Shown here piece after piece: positions 49,901 to 56,911 of a stretch of DNA of 64,000 nt. Each line of letters starts with the position of its first letter. The stretch's first letter is position 1. Origin of the DNA: Akkermansiaceae bacterium (GTDB lineage Bacteria > Verrucomicrobiota > Verrucomicrobiia > Verrucomicrobiales > DEV007); contig JACKQE010000007.1 in NCBI GenBank assembly GCA_024233005.1, positions 186,001 to 250,000 of the forward strand. Direction: 5' to 3'. The notes beneath the pieces were generated by a model. It had not been told where the DNA came from and searched no databases. It was given only the letters and a program-made list of their open reading frames with translations. A program made the translations under genes and the position numbers.

Positions 49901-52900
49901 CACCTCGAGCCTGGTAGCCGCCGAAGCCGAGCTGGGCATAGTCCCGCTGTCCGGCTCCCCCGATGAAATTGATGTCTCCGGTGACGGCGGTGACGGAAAT
50001 GGTGTTGATTTCCCCGTTTCCGGCGTCGCGGATGCCCATGTTGCCATCGGCGGAGTCTCCGCCGTTGCCCAACTGCACCCAGGAATATTTGTCCTGGTTT
50101 TCATCCAGTCCAATGCCACCGGCGGTGAAGGTGATGTCCTTGCCCGCCGAAACCGTGATGTTCCCGTAATGCTCGCCATTGGCATCGAAGCCCCCATGGC
50201 CGAGCTGGGCGGTGTGGAGAATGCCGTAGCCCACGCCAGGGCTGCCCTTCAACACGTCACCGCCGTTGAAGAGGATGCTGCCCATGCCGGAAGTCACGGT
50301 GATGTCACCGTGGTGGCCGATCCCGCTGCCAAAAGTGGCCCCGTTGTTGTCACGGATACCGGCGGCGATGCCGCCGTGGCCGAGTTGCACATAGTTGCGC
50401 ACGTTGTTCCAGTCCGTTGCCGCGCCCAGCACAGAGTTGGTGGAATAGCCGCCGGTCCCGGCAAGGAACCGGATGTCACCCACCGTGGTGACGTTGACGT
50501 CGCCCGAGAACCCTCGCCGTCCAGTGTCGCCGGCTTCCCGAGCGGACACGGTGTCCGCCCCGCCGAGACCCAGCTGGGCGTAGGCGTCGGTCGTTTGTCC
50601 GGCGGTGAAGACGAGCCCGCCCTGCACCCCGCTGCCACCGATGGTACCGGGGGCGGTGCTCATGATACCGGTGCCGGCGGTGACGGTGATGTTGCCCTGG
50701 TGCTGGCCGTCGGAGTCACGCCCACCATGGCCGAGTTGGGCATACTGCCGCTGGTCGACGATGCTGATGCCGCGACCGGCCAGAAATTCGATGATGCCCC
50801 CCGCTGTGACGGTGATGTTGCCCGACTTGTCATAATTCGCGGCAAGCGGGTCGGATAGGTTGGCATTGTCGATCTGGGCTCCGTTGCGCCCCTGCGCGCC
50901 ATCGCCGCCGTGGCCGAGCTGGGCATAGGCGTTCTGTTGGGTGCCCCCGTGGAAGCGGATGTCGCCGCCCGCTTGAACCACGATCTCGCCGCTGTGCCCG
51001 GCGGAGTCCCGGCCTCCGGCGCTCGCACCGAGGCCGCCGTTGCCGAGCTGGACAAACGCGGCATCGGCATTGTCTTTGGAATAGCTGTAGTTGGCCACGA
51101 CCTCGTCGGCGGCGGCGTTGATGTTGCGGCGGATGGTGACCCGGCCGGTGGCGTAATCAATGTTCCCCACGATCTGATCCTTGCTGTCGCGGATGTTGCC
51201 GTCGGCGAGGAAGTCCTGGTAGACCGCCCGGCCTCCGCCGGAGCTGTCCCCATCCACCACGAGGGAGAAGGATCCCGCCAGAATGCGGCCGTTGCCGACA
51301 TAGGATTCGTTGGGCCGGATGGCCATGTCGGACTCGGGGGTGCGTTCCGGCGTGGTTGAGGTGATGGCGACCGTTCCCAGAGTGGGGTGGGTGTAGCTGT
51401 AGGTCACGTTGCGCTGGAAGTTGCCGGTGCCGTCCTCAAGGTTGCCGTTGTTGGCAGTGATGGCCGAGGTGTTGAGAGTGACCTTGCCGGTGGCATAATC
51501 GATGGTGCCGTAGGCAAGGCCGTGGGTGCCGACGGCATAGTTGCCGGCGATGGCGGTGGCGGAACGGTAGAGCGTGCCGGTGCCGTCGCCGTTCGAGGCG
51601 TCGCGAATGTCGACACCGCCGGTGCCGCCGACGTCCAGCACGAGGGTTCCGGCGACGATGTTGCCCTTGTGGGCGGTTTCGGAAGCGCCGGCATTGCCGT
51701 GGTAGAGCTGGAAGGAGCGCTGCATCATGGTGGCCTCCTGCAGCGCGGTGAGCGTGTGGACGGAGCCGATCCAGTAGTTCTGGGTGCCGGAAGCGGGGAA
51801 GTTGGACGGTCCCTCGATTTTGCCCCCGACATAACTTTCGACCCCGACGACCTCGGATTTCGGCCCGATCATGTAGAGATTGTCGTGGGCCTTGACGGTG
51901 ATGTCACCGGAATGGTCGCCATCGAAGTCGTAGCCGCCGTTGCCGATCATGCCGAAGGAAGCGAAGCCGCGCCCCACCGGATTCACCTGGCCGAGGGAGA
52001 GGTAGTTGCCGCCGGCGTCGCGGTTCACGATTGCGAGCATGGTGGTGCGTTCATCCATGGTGGCGCCGCCGAGCGAGGCGTCGAAGTAGACGTCCCCGCG
52101 GACCGCCCCGGCGGACATGCCGGCGGTCACGGTGATGTCGCCGCCGATGATGTTCGGAGTGCCGCCCACGCGGTAACCCCCGTGTCCGATGTGGGCGAAG
52201 TCGCGGTCATTGTTGCCCGACGTGAAGCGGATCGAGTCCGTCTGCGCGTTGACCACGATGTCATTGTTGAGGGAGAACGTGCCGGTGTCACTGACTTCGT
52301 TGCCGCCATGGCCGATCTGGACGAATTTCTGGTCGGTCCGGAAACGCAACTCGGTGATGCTGTTGGTCTGGGGGACCTGGGTGCCGCTGGCGAGGGTGCC
52401 CTGGACCCGTTCCGCCCATTCCGCGTTGCCCGCGACAGTGGCACCGGTCTCACCCATGTAGATGTCATTGAAGTCACTGGAGAGCCAGTAGCTGGAGGGG
52501 CCGGAAAGTCGTGAGGTGAATTCGATGGCGTCCCGTGCGGTGACGTTGATGTTGGACAGGCCATCTCCAGTGATGAGGCCGTTGGAGAAGGTCCCGCCAT
52601 GACCGATCATGGCATAGGAATAGAGCATGCGGCCGCTGCGGAAAATGATGTCACCATCGAGAGTGCCGGCTCCCTGGCCGGCAGAGACGGTGAGGTTGCC
52701 CTGCTTCACGCCGTCCACATCGTAGCCGCCATGGCCCAACTGGGTGAAATTGTATCCGACGCCCCAGGTCCGTTCGGAGCGTTTCTCCTCACCCCCCACA
52801 AACATGACGGTTCCCTTTTGGGCCTCAACCGACACGTTGCCGAGGTATCCGGTGCTGGTGACCGCTCCCGTGGACGTGGCGCGTTGGTTCAAGCCGCCAT

Positions 52901-55900
52901 GGCCAATCATGCTGTAGCCGTATTGGGAATTGCCGGAGCGGACTTCGACGCCGACGTCGCGAAGGATGCCGCCGGAGAGAGGATTCGGTTCATTGCCCGG
53001 CCCTGGGTCCGCGGTCCAGTTGCCGGCGCTGTCATAACCCATGTTGTCACTGACACTGACGGTGCCACCCGCGGTGACGGTGATATTTCCGGAAGCGGAA
53101 TTATCCGGCTGGTAGGAGGTGACCGTGATGGACGCCGGAGGGGTGAAGATGCCGCCGGTGGTCGGCGCCGAGGCGAAAGCGCCCCCATGCCCGATTTGAA
53201 CAAAGCCGTAGACGGATGGAAAATCGGCACCGGAGTTATTGGCAAGGGGGGTCGTGGGATCGGCCAAAGTGCCAGCGTTGAGGTTTCCGATACGGGGCAT
53301 TTGATTGTATCCCAGCACACGAACCGCTCCCGTGGTCGCAGTGACCGTGATGTTGCCGTCCAGTCGCTGATCCCAGACCGAACGACGGTTGGCTTCGCCG
53401 CCCGAGCCATGACCGATCATGGCAAAAGCGCCCTCACCGGGGCCGCCCCGGACCTGGACGCCGGCTCCGGCGAGGCCTCTGCCGTCCGAGGCTCCGGTGG
53501 TGCCCAACGCCGTGACGGTGATATTGCCGGTGGCACTGCTCTGGTTTTCGTAACCGCCGTGGCCAATCATCGAGTAGATGTTGGCAGTTTGGTTGGTTGC
53601 CACCAGATCGGTGTAACCGGCCGTGGTTTCAAACGCGGGGGAAGCCATGACCAGCACGTCCTGGCCGGCCGTCACCGTGATGTTGCCTTTCAACCGCGCT
53701 TCATCCCCCAAGTAGTTCGTGCGCCAGCTGGAGGCGAAAAACGACCGCCGGTCATCGCCCGGATCGATGATGAAACCGTCCCGTGTCGTTTTGGAAGTGA
53801 TGGTCAGGCCATCACCTTCGTTGTTGTTCCGGTGCCCTTCAATGCTCCGGGCGACAGACCCGCCATGGCCGATCTGGGTGTAGCTGTTGGTCTGGGTGCC
53901 GCCGCGCATGTCGACCCGTCCGGAAGCGCTCACCGTGATTTTGCCATTGGCCCCGTAGCCCGCGCCTTTGAAAACACCGGTTGGAGAGGCGATCGGGGTG
54001 CCGCCCAAGTCCGCGATGTAGTTCTTGCCCCGGACATTGCCAAAGATGGTGGCGCCCACACCCATGGCGTCGCCGTTGCCGTTGCCCCACCACTCATTGC
54101 GCAGCGTGTTCTTGGTGGACCCGATCTGGTATTCATAACCGGTGTCGTTGAAACCGAGCTGGGCCCAACCGTTGCTGACGGTGTTGCTGCCTTTCAATTC
54201 CAGATTGTATGTGGCCACATTGGTGTCCCCAAAACGACTGCCGACATCCAGTCCCACGCGGGTGCCGTTGCCACCGATCAGGACCGAGCCATTGGTGCCA
54301 TTGACGGAATTGAACTTGCCGGCCGCATCATTCAGCGCGTTGCCGTCATTCATCGTGGCCAGGACTTGGGAGATGTCAAAATTCCCCAGGACCAGACCGG
54401 TCGTCCCGTCCCAGCCGGCCACAATATTGATTCCGCCGGCCCCGGCACTGCGCACCGAGGTGTTGAACGTGATGTTGCCCTGGGCCAGCAGGGAGAGGGT
54501 GCCACCCACGGTTGAGGCATTTTCCTGATACCATTCGACCCGGTCGGCTGCCGCGTTGGCCGTGCTGTCGGTGCGTCCGATCACGATGTTGCCGGCCTGG
54601 GCGCCCGCGATATTGGTGGAGACCACGACATTGGTTCCGAGGTCGAGCTGCTGGGACAGCCAGACATTGCTGATGGTGGCTCCTCCGAGCGCTGCCGCGC
54701 CGGTCGCGGAAATGGTGATATTGGTGGGATCGAGGAGGAGGGTGCCGCTGACGCCGGAGGTGGCCGACAAGTCAATGCTCCCGGAAACGGCGAGGTCCTG
54801 TTTGCCGGAAATTTCAGCGAAGCCGCCCTTGGTCACGCCTTTGGCAGAGATCGCCCCCTCGTAGGCGGTACCGATGTTGGACCAGACAACCACATTGCCG
54901 CCTTTGCCGCTCTCCAAAGCATCGCTGCGGAGAATGGCACCATCCGCGACCATCGTCGACTGGGCATTGTGGACCCCGAGGGTCCGGCCTTGGAAGCCCC
55001 CGCCGACAAACAGATCACCCCCGCCGGTCCGGCCGCTCACGTCGACGAGAGCGGACTCGCTCAGGTTGACTTCGCTGCCCAGAATTTTGACCGTGGCCGA
55101 ACGCCCTGCCGTCGCGCCGTTGCCGATGGCGTGCAGGGTGCCCCCGAAGTTGGTCACCCCGTTGACCGTGTCAATCAGGACGGTGGCGCCATGGGTCGCA
55201 TGGTCCGCCTCGATCAGGGCATCGCCGCCGATGTTCGTGCCGGTGCCCCCTTTGACGACGACCAGACCGCCTTTGCCGGCGGCACCGTTGGCCTTGAGTT
55301 GACCGTCCAGCGCGACCAGGCCGGCGGTGCCGGTGTAGGTCTGCACCGAACCGCCGTTGAGAGCGCCCGAGGCGTCGAGACTGGCGGTGCTGCCGATGGT
55401 CACCGACTGGTTGCCGCTGACGGCGACCGCGCCGCCGTTTTTCAGGCTCCCGATGGCATTGATCTGGCCATTGATGGCGGCCGACTGGGCGGCGTTGAAG
55501 CGAACTTGGCCACCGGTCGCGCCCGAGGCATCGGCCAGGGAAAGAGATTCGGAGGTGAGAGTGTCACCGGCCACGAGCACACTGCCCCCGGTGCCGCTGC
55601 CGCCCTTGGCGCTCAGCGTGGCGCCGCTGCCGATGGTGACACTGCGAGTGGAGCCGGCGCTCCCGACCTGGAGGGAACCCCCACTGGCGCCGTCCGCGGA
55701 AAGAAGGGCTCCTCCGGCAATGTTGATGTCCGTCCCTTGAAGGGAAACGGTCCCTCCGGCTCCGGTCGAGCCATTGGCGCTGACCACCGAACCGGCGGCG
55801 ACGTTGACGCTTCGGGTTTCCCCGGCCTGACCCACATTGATGGTGCCCCCGGTGCTGCCGTTGGCAGTGACTTTGGCTCCGGCAAGGACGTTGATTTCCT

Positions 55901-56891
55901 CGCCCTGCAGATCGATCTGGCCGCCCTTGCCATTCCCGACACCGTCCGCCTTGAGGGTGCCTCCGGCATTGACCAGGCTGCCTTGGAGCAAAATCCGTCC
56001 GCCGTTGCCCCCGGGCAACGTGGCCTGAATGGAGCCGGAGTTGTCAACCCGGCCTCCCGGAGCCCGCAGGAAGACTTTGCCACCTCGGGAGACCGTGCCG
56101 GTGGCCCGGAGGGATCCCTTGTTGTTGATGGCCAGCGCAAACATATTGCCGTGGGCCTTGAGTTCGACCGAAGCCCCTTCGATAGTCCCGGAGTTTTCCA
56201 CCCCCGTGCCGCCGGTGGCTCCGGAGGTGGTGCGGACAAAGACTCGTTCGCCATCGGCATTTGGCGAAGCGGTGATGAGAACTTCCCGTCCGGCGGCCAG
56301 GCCCACGGTGCCATTGGCGGCGGTGATGGTGCCGGTGTTGGTGACGTTTTTGCCGACGAGGAACACATCGCCACCGACCGCGTTGATCCGGCCATAGTTC
56401 ACGATGCCGGATTCGGAATTGCCGCTGAACACCATGTCCCCGCCCCCGAGGAAATCAGCGTCCGAGACATCCAGTGTCGAAAGAACCAGGCCTCCCACGT
56501 CCACCGTTCCCGTGGCACCCACCAAAATGCCGTTGGGATTGATGACCATGACTTTGCCGTTGGCGCGGAGGGCGCCGAGGAGCGAGCTGGGATTCCCCGT
56601 GACGACGCGGTTGAGCACCGCGCTGTTGGCTCCAGGCTGGATGAATTGTGTGGTTTCTCCCGCCCCGATGGAGAAATCCTGCCAGTTGATGATCGCCTTG
56701 TCGCTCAGCTGATTGATCGAAAGGTGCCCGCCCAGGCCGTCGCCGATGGAAGCATTGCCGTTGACGACGAGGCCGCCCGCCGGATTGGACCGCACGGGGG
56801 AACTGACCATCGAAAGGGCGGGAAGGAGGGTCAGCATTACGGTCCGCTGGAACCGGGAGTGACGCCGTAGGAGACTGGTGGGGGTTTTCAT
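37905..56891 (-). CDS. Giant filamentous-haemagglutinin-type secreted repeat protein
   Basis: One uninterrupted frame of 6328 codons. Residues 1-35 form an extended signal peptide (MKTPTSLLRRHSRFQRTVML..., cut near PVRS/NPAGG). Residues 36-150 are a haemagglutination-activity/TPS-type domain with NQLSDKAIINWQDFSIG, GALRANGKVMVINPNGI (118-122) and VDVGGLVLSTLDVSDADF. To about 725 follows Gly/Ala/Ser-rich helix typical of large exoproteins, ending in LLLDPTNITI. From about 1000 to 5900 there are some 70 repeats of a rung such as GNITVTAG...YAQLGHGGYDADG, with seven copies of a second module between. The last 330 residues are non-repetitive, then Pro/Ala-rich with DPFGA repeats. Probably a surface adhesin or matrix fibre secreted by a TpsB partner not found in the window. 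An upstream ATG at 56969 is in frame. Confidence 0.9.
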   Translation of the reverse strand: MKTPTSLLRRHSRFQRTVMLTLLPALSMVSSPVRSNPAGGLVVNGNASIGDGLGGHLSINQLSDKAIINWQDFSIGAGETTQFIQPGANSAVLNRVVTGNPSSLLGALRANGKVMVINPNGILVGATGTVDVGGLVLSTLDVSDADFLGGGDMVFSGNSESGIVNYGRINAVGGDVFLVGKNVTNTGTITAANGTVGLAAGREVLITASPNADGERVFVRTTSGATGGTGVENSGTIEGASVELKAHGNMFALAINNKGSLRATGTVSRGGKVFLRAPGGRVDNSGSIQATLPGGNGGRILLQGSLVNAGGTLKADGVGNGKGGQIDLQGEEINVLAGAKVTANGSTGGTINVGQAGETRSVNVAAGSVVSANGSTGAGGTVSLQGTDINIAGGALLSADGASGGSLQVGSAGSTRSVTIGSGATLSAKGGSGTGGSVLVAGDTLTSESLSLADASGATGGQVRFNAAQSAAINGQINAIGSLKNGGAVAVSGNQSVTIGSTASLDASGALNGGSVQTYTGTAGLVALDGQLKANGAAGKGGLVVVKGGTGTNIGGDALIEADHATHGATVLIDTVNGVTNFGGTLHAIGNGATAGRSATVKILGSEVNLSESALVDVSGRTGGGDLFVGGGFQGRTLGVHNAQSTMVADGAILRSDALESGKGGNVVVWSNIGTAYEGAISAKGVTKGGFAEISGKQDLAVSGSIDLSATSGVSGTLLLDPTNITISATGAAALGGATISNVWLSQQLDLGTNVVVSTNIAGAQAGNIVIGRTDSTANAAADRVEWYQENASTVGGTLSLLAQGNITFNTSVRSAGAGGINIVAGWDGTTGLVLGNFDISQVLATMNDGNALNDAAGKFNSVNGTNGSVLIGGNGTRVGLDVGSRFGDTNVATYNLELKGSNTVSNGWAQLGFNDTGYEYQIGSTKNTLRNEWWGNGNGDAMGVGATIFGNVRGKNYIADLGGTPIASPTGVFKGAGYGANGKITVSASGRVDMRGGTQTNSYTQIGHGGSVARSIEGHRNNNEGDGLTITSKTTRDGFIIDPGDDRRSFFASSWRTNYLGDEARLKGNITVTAGQDVLVMASPAFETTAGYTDLVATNQTANIYSMIGHGGYENQSSATGNITVTALGTTGASDGRGLAGAGVQVRGGPGEGAFAMIGHGSGGEANRRSVWDQRLDGNITVTATTGAVRVLGYNQMPRIGNLNAGTLADPTTPLANNSGADFPSVYGFVQIGHGGAFASAPTTGGIFTPPASITVTSYQPDNSASGNITVTAGGTVSVSDNMGYDSAGNWTADPGPGNEPNPLSGGILRDVGVEVRSGNSQYGYSMIGHGGLNQRATSTGAVTSTGYLGNVSVEAQKGTVMFVGGEEKRSERTWGVGYNFTQLGHGGYDVDGVKQGNLTVSAGQGAGTLDGDIIFRSGRMLYSYAMIGHGGTFSNGLITGDGLSNINVTARDAIEFTSRLSGPSSYWLSSDFNDIYMGETGATVAGNAEWAERVQGTLASGTQVPQTNSITELRFRTDQKFVQIGHGGNEVSDTGTFSLNNDIVVNAQTDSIRFTSGNNDRDFAHIGHGGYRVGGTPNIIGGDITVTAGMSAGAVRGDVYFDASLGGATMDERTTMLAIVNRDAGGNYLSLGQVNPVGRGFASFGMIGNGGYDFDGDHSGDITVKAHDNLYMIGPKSEVVGVESYVGGKIEGPSNFPASGTQNYWIGSVHTLTALQEATMMQRSFQLYHGNAGASETAHKGNIVAGTLVLDVGGTGGVDIRDASNGDGTGTLYRSATAIAGNYAVGTHGLAYGTIDYATGKVTLNTSAITANNGNLEDGTGNFQRNVTYSYTHPTLGTVAITSTTPERTPESDMAIRPNESYVGNGRILAGSFSLVVDGDSSGGGRAVYQDFLADGNIRDSKDQIVGNIDYATGRVTIRRNINAAADEVVANYSYSKDNADAAFVQLGNGGLGASAGGRDSAGHSGEIVVQAGGDIRFHGGTQQNAYAQLGHGGDGAQGRNGAQIDNANLSDPLAANYDKSGNITVTAGGIIEFLAGRGISIVDQRQYAQLGHGGRDSDGQHQGNITVTAGTGIMSTAPGTIGGSGVQGGLVFTAGQTTDAYAQLGLGGADTVSAREAGDTGRRGFSGDVNVTTVGDIRFLAGTGGYSTNSVLGAATDWNNVRNYVQLGHGGIAAGIRDNNGATFGSGIGHHGDITVTSGMGSILFNGGDVLKGSPGVGYGILHTAQLGHGGFDANGEHYGNITVSAGKDITFTAGGIGLDENQDKYSWVQLGNGGDSADGNMGIRDAGNGEINTISVTAVTGDINFIGGAGQRDYAQLGFGGYQARGDHRADITVSAGDDINFIGGQNPQPFRVVGDASSELDISSWQLGWVATRNRNLTTSNVLLTTDWGTFTANTGTGQLIVASLTAAGTTAGLLLGQQVGEVNYVNGHVRFTTAISGGTIPVQFNNNGGTVEDNDPTSVVNTLNSRNALLDAAAMSPGTFSAPNLIATFNNTRGGFSNVVEAIGARDNNVGIQAGSVSITVPANGGTSTVIVDDGAGKLMVQTAGTDSGLAANAIVGTIDYTDGSIRFTAVVNPLGKAGVKADYTLDRVVGADRAYAQLGNGGYDADQGNAFTIGSAGNIVVTAAGDVRFHGGSGSAAYAQLGHGGNINQGGNTGNITVTSGGIVEFLSGLGADLTDSQDYAQLGHGGYDADGNHSGNILVNAKSGLISTAPGDLTPGADSEGIRFRAGRTDSAYVQMGHGGVGARSGNGNGVANAVGLTGTITAIANGTIEFTAGTLREDIQTDNNGNAYAQLGHGGYDADVTADGVDVSALGIYTGYNGIGHNGDIFVQSFLGSVNFNAGSLANGSEGTGMGIIHYAQLGHGGYANNGDHHGNITVLAGLATNGSVTNATSDIRFTGGGTGDNDADKRNYVQLGHGGWTSIGNMGVAADTLLVGAARDIAFTAGADNDSYAQLGNGGRAARGDHSADIEVYAGRDINFTAGGGALSIVNEMTADFHQATNLGATTLGTGQGDAITALEGVNLQPGTLFVTVPGGPTIIDVQTGANTANLVVQSTVTVDMDGDGTAETTFTAGQVVGTLVYSTSTLTFNTDVNPDNRPTTITPSTPLVSARASYQSREQAQSYAQLGHGGHDADNPNPGDNAASITMPDGNVYLFDGYGVGGPTAAQRVGNRGDIYVESFNGNINFLAGQAAEQYVQLGHGGMYNDGDMIGNITVIADKDHSTAGAAGNIVFDARGGEFVGPHNAQLGHGGYFASGAHVGAIVVDAGGEITFSGGRDSSYAQIGHGGRNDHRINIARVTNTGGDDIDTDANYNTAGVSNQSPPDDRRDFANDRYYSGTHTGDITVTSLKNITFTGYSSDPLLNNGGVGYVQIGHGGWRDAADPTSVNGDGHNGDITVKAGGLTMNGSGQITAVENASAKITFEAGQQVFSSAQIGHGGFEAFGNHSGDIVVAAASGIDFHAHGATADLAFTDANGNRSGRYSYLQIGHGGINADFDPYLPRTLETRNTANPGVDVALSAANGNTFNENPLTNLYFAQVVGGGTYLPGPLGADGVPTYGQGSLMPLTTFYQPIVAANTVRFVDHDNNPLTAMVPIVPPNRGQWFHINAPGAPIGVDGKPILGMSGNITVVTASGDVNLSSVDGTSRFGREEYVQIGHGGLYTGGDHTGNISVIAQDGNVGLKAGLATVNDGGYNSYAQIGHGGSWSGGSMIGNITVKALGAGHTVSGAAGSDNQNYVQIGHGGYDASYLSGAGTQFGTYDSNGGFGQSDTRNASGQGWHLQYWYNPGYVFRTEYTSAVGNNALTFGAGVEFRRTILGDITVQGDGGVTFNGGTTGGLTGNIAPGAFAQIGHGGRSTESDNTGNITVDGGTGAVTFTAGHSDQDYAQIGHGGYEGDGNHNGNITVNAGTTGATGVEVRAGDRPDAYAQVGHGGTNASSAARDATNPTVPLFKGNSGNITVNTAGNINFIAGTGSFLNSDEDSRNYVQLGHGGYNTDVHFITSVDVFDTGIGHHGDISVTSTAGRLFFGAGDANRLDNPSWGLGEGRFHYAQLGHGGYESRGEHYGSITVDVAQDITFLGGSTEDNDTDRVDYAMLGHGGWTARGNMGRDDDVISVTAGDDIVFTAGNSQGSFVQLGNGGRDSRGDHKGDIIVDAGGSVIFSAVQGRHQIIGEEKNFDLTRATEFGTQTNDAIYDVEGSNIVPGTVVITIPNGPILKDDGKGNIYVAGGTLGAFNLNDVVGTIWYTTGVGTNGRITFTADVNPNNQASPAAANLVTMSYQSLEIQGSYAQLGHGGYNSDQTDGGANTLGNTGDISVFAGGDVVFNGGVGAQGYAQLGHGGYITSGRDSGDITVGTAARRIGGAVILSGGQGEYFDAADAYVQIGHGGRSSTGTQSGNISIFSTTGQAPAYVGIGVQAKAGTRNNNFAQIGHGGTSSRSGTGNGAAGMEGNSGDITIDTFGSVNLIGGVLSTGSGTLANSNDDGNLYAQIGHGGYDVDVSLDGVTANGNGIGHHGNISVVSRLGSVNVLGGDDKRAFLPSFAPTIGVYDNLANNGFYRLAAEAGGRFHYAMIGHGGYEARGNHWGDIIVHAGYDATGVRTNLGTTSNVLIQGGGTFADNDVSQQFAQIGHGGRSSVGDQGRSTDTTSVMATGDITLQAGDGVDNYVMIGNGGTNTRGDHSGTVNVYAEGNVNVLASQLSATPALGSGLRGGYVLTGTSDTESIDRAANLAGGGDFTIRAGLNRVIPGSVYFDIFNDLGVKIGTVADADGSGALKVVSDFTELVGGTQFTAGQQVGTINYASGGSPVVLFTQDINPGAETDPPNLLLRFEYSQTDRAYAMIGHGGYDADNPDGSTTLGNTGDINVTAKTGDIVLRGGTDDDASATIGHGGRSTKGSNTGNIEIDAGGNLDLISGSFARTYASIGHGGYDAEGNHVGDICIHVGEHVLLDSAQGAATQTWTQIGHGQYEAAGNQSGFITVVSGLSGANGGITLKGGDSGGNDQYAQIGHGGTVGSGNHTGNISLIDVGGGGLTLTGGLAANSYALVGHGDGASNSSGTRAGNIYVDVDGAITVTTPGPANSVGWIGHQSTNANEGITLGTANTTLFGTGFNATFNLTGMLNQALAAGITTIGNNSGNFTFDQAYTYSSANALNVLATGDITFLRGLQNSGTGAVNIAAGWDGKTGGLGVDPTLCTPVAAPNFDFAAVIAACATATGVGNQGTVFIGTGTQAFAVAVGSLGGATTAMGHRVEINGSDSTANAYGQLGFHQTAASQTGAGAVNLHVHEGGLALNAGDSVGSYAQAGHGGLGSTANTQSGAITVEFCEAGSATFNGGAGLNAYALLGHGGNVGSNTKSGDITFSGSLVNVDLNGGSTTGTYAQIGHGGDNSDGAITSNILLSASGAVTLDGGAGQDSTARIGSGGRDSDGAKSGTTTVSGASVTLTGGAGSNAGTQIGAGGSLADGNLTGTTTVTTTTGDLRILAGTGTDSASQVGAGGIQASGTHNSATTVTAAGNVVLDATNGGASASARIGLGGTAADGAFTGLVGVTAGGDLTLTGGASNTGTYAQIGLGGLNSDASKNGGTTVEATNISLASGAGANAYTQIGAGGTSGSGNITGPTSVTANGGTVSVIAGSGQDAYAQLGAGGTKANGTHSSSTAVSADGAVTVQGGSGDNSYASIGLGGMNLDGALAGITTVTTPDAVSLTAGSNATAYAQIGLSGGFGGNGDKTGSVSVTGASVDVTGAAAFAQIGNGGVSGFGTKNGNVVVKATAGDVTVTGGDLNGYALIGHGGIKSGGVTIGAPSTVISVSATADVVLQGGSADVAFAQIGNGGTNNDAGTTEATVEVLAGGQVDVLGGSGPNSYAQIGNGGAGSDGTKQGTVLVDAGTDVNVTRGSGSSAYAKIGNGDQLFDAGGVGTATGNVSGDIQVSAGFDVRLTGGLIGHVDPTIVSSSIATGGDTFVAVSRLDPEAGGNGVIETDSASVLSAGGGELRIYLPERLQSGPTSNLIALGTTLNGVAYAGPPDPLYRAPFEYAINLINPVDASVTVLDEHLNLDPQDTTNLTARTVNPDTALYSASSGFSLYYDTIEALYTAPETPPPAPPAVGGGSGGVGAPTEDAVVEVVEVGPFTEIDGQIGFTADYLFPGQPWIQVGPFVDALLDEWHQNEFNRDALDSFGPDGKTGWSEFATLGTSFNIRYRVIQDGGANSFNVFNNGVLGPFFLPINNGLSLELQIEETLNQTTEPGLEEELKESGNNSPAAGGSAAPAEGGEAPAPAAGAPLDPFGAGAPPEAPGPMPAAGAAPDPFGAPAPPAGAAPALPVEADPFKN
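39180..53890 (-). repeat. Tandem GHGG-type repeat array coding for parallel beta-helix rungs
   Basis: About 70 degenerate copies inside the adhesin gene. The core is aromatic/small-(A/V/T)-(Q/M)-(I/L)-G-H-G-G, often followed by YDADGNHSGNI. By hand I count about 49 with GHGG; the rest read GNGG, GLGG, GFGG, GAGG or GSGG. In the C-terminal third (about 39,180-41,000) the period is a regular 37-38 residues (about 112 bp) and His is mostly lost; elsewhere spacing is longer and irregular. The unit length and Ser/Thr/Val/Ile alternation fit solenoid rungs. I do not recognise the motif as a named repeat family. Confidence 0.88.
42390..51665 (-). repeat. Seven interspersed copies of a GTIDYATG-type beta module in the adhesin
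   Basis: A second repeat of roughly 70-95 residues interrupts the GHGG array. Approximate positions: 42,390-42,665; 44,030-44,285; 47,510-47,815; 49,100-49,345; 49,525-49,745; 51,070-51,285; 51,380-51,665. Each starts with a phrase like PGTVVITIP or AGSVSITVP, has an Asp/Gly-rich middle, then GTIDYATG or similar, a strand such as RITFTADVNP, and usually a closing Tyr-rich strand (VTMSYQS). The arrangement suggests a small beta-sandwich or stalk-like domain. Confidence 0.7.
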
Positions 56892-56902
56892 TGAATTGTC
56901 TT

Positions 56903-56911
56903 GGGGGGGGG
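56903..56911 (-). repeat. C9 homopolymer tract directly upstream of the adhesin start
   Basis: Nine consecutive C on the adhesin's strand, from -12 to -20 relative to the ATG at 56891, where a ribosome-binding site would be. It is also in frame downstream of another ATG at 56969, encoding Ala-Pro-Pro in that longer version. Tracts of this length can slip during replication and switch surface proteins on or off. Confidence 0.6.

Noticed and set aside
39180..53890. Possible CRISPR array or DNA satellite because of dense repeats.
   Set aside because: Repeats are degenerate, in frame and encode a regular protein motif; there are no constant direct repeats with unique spacers and no cas genes.
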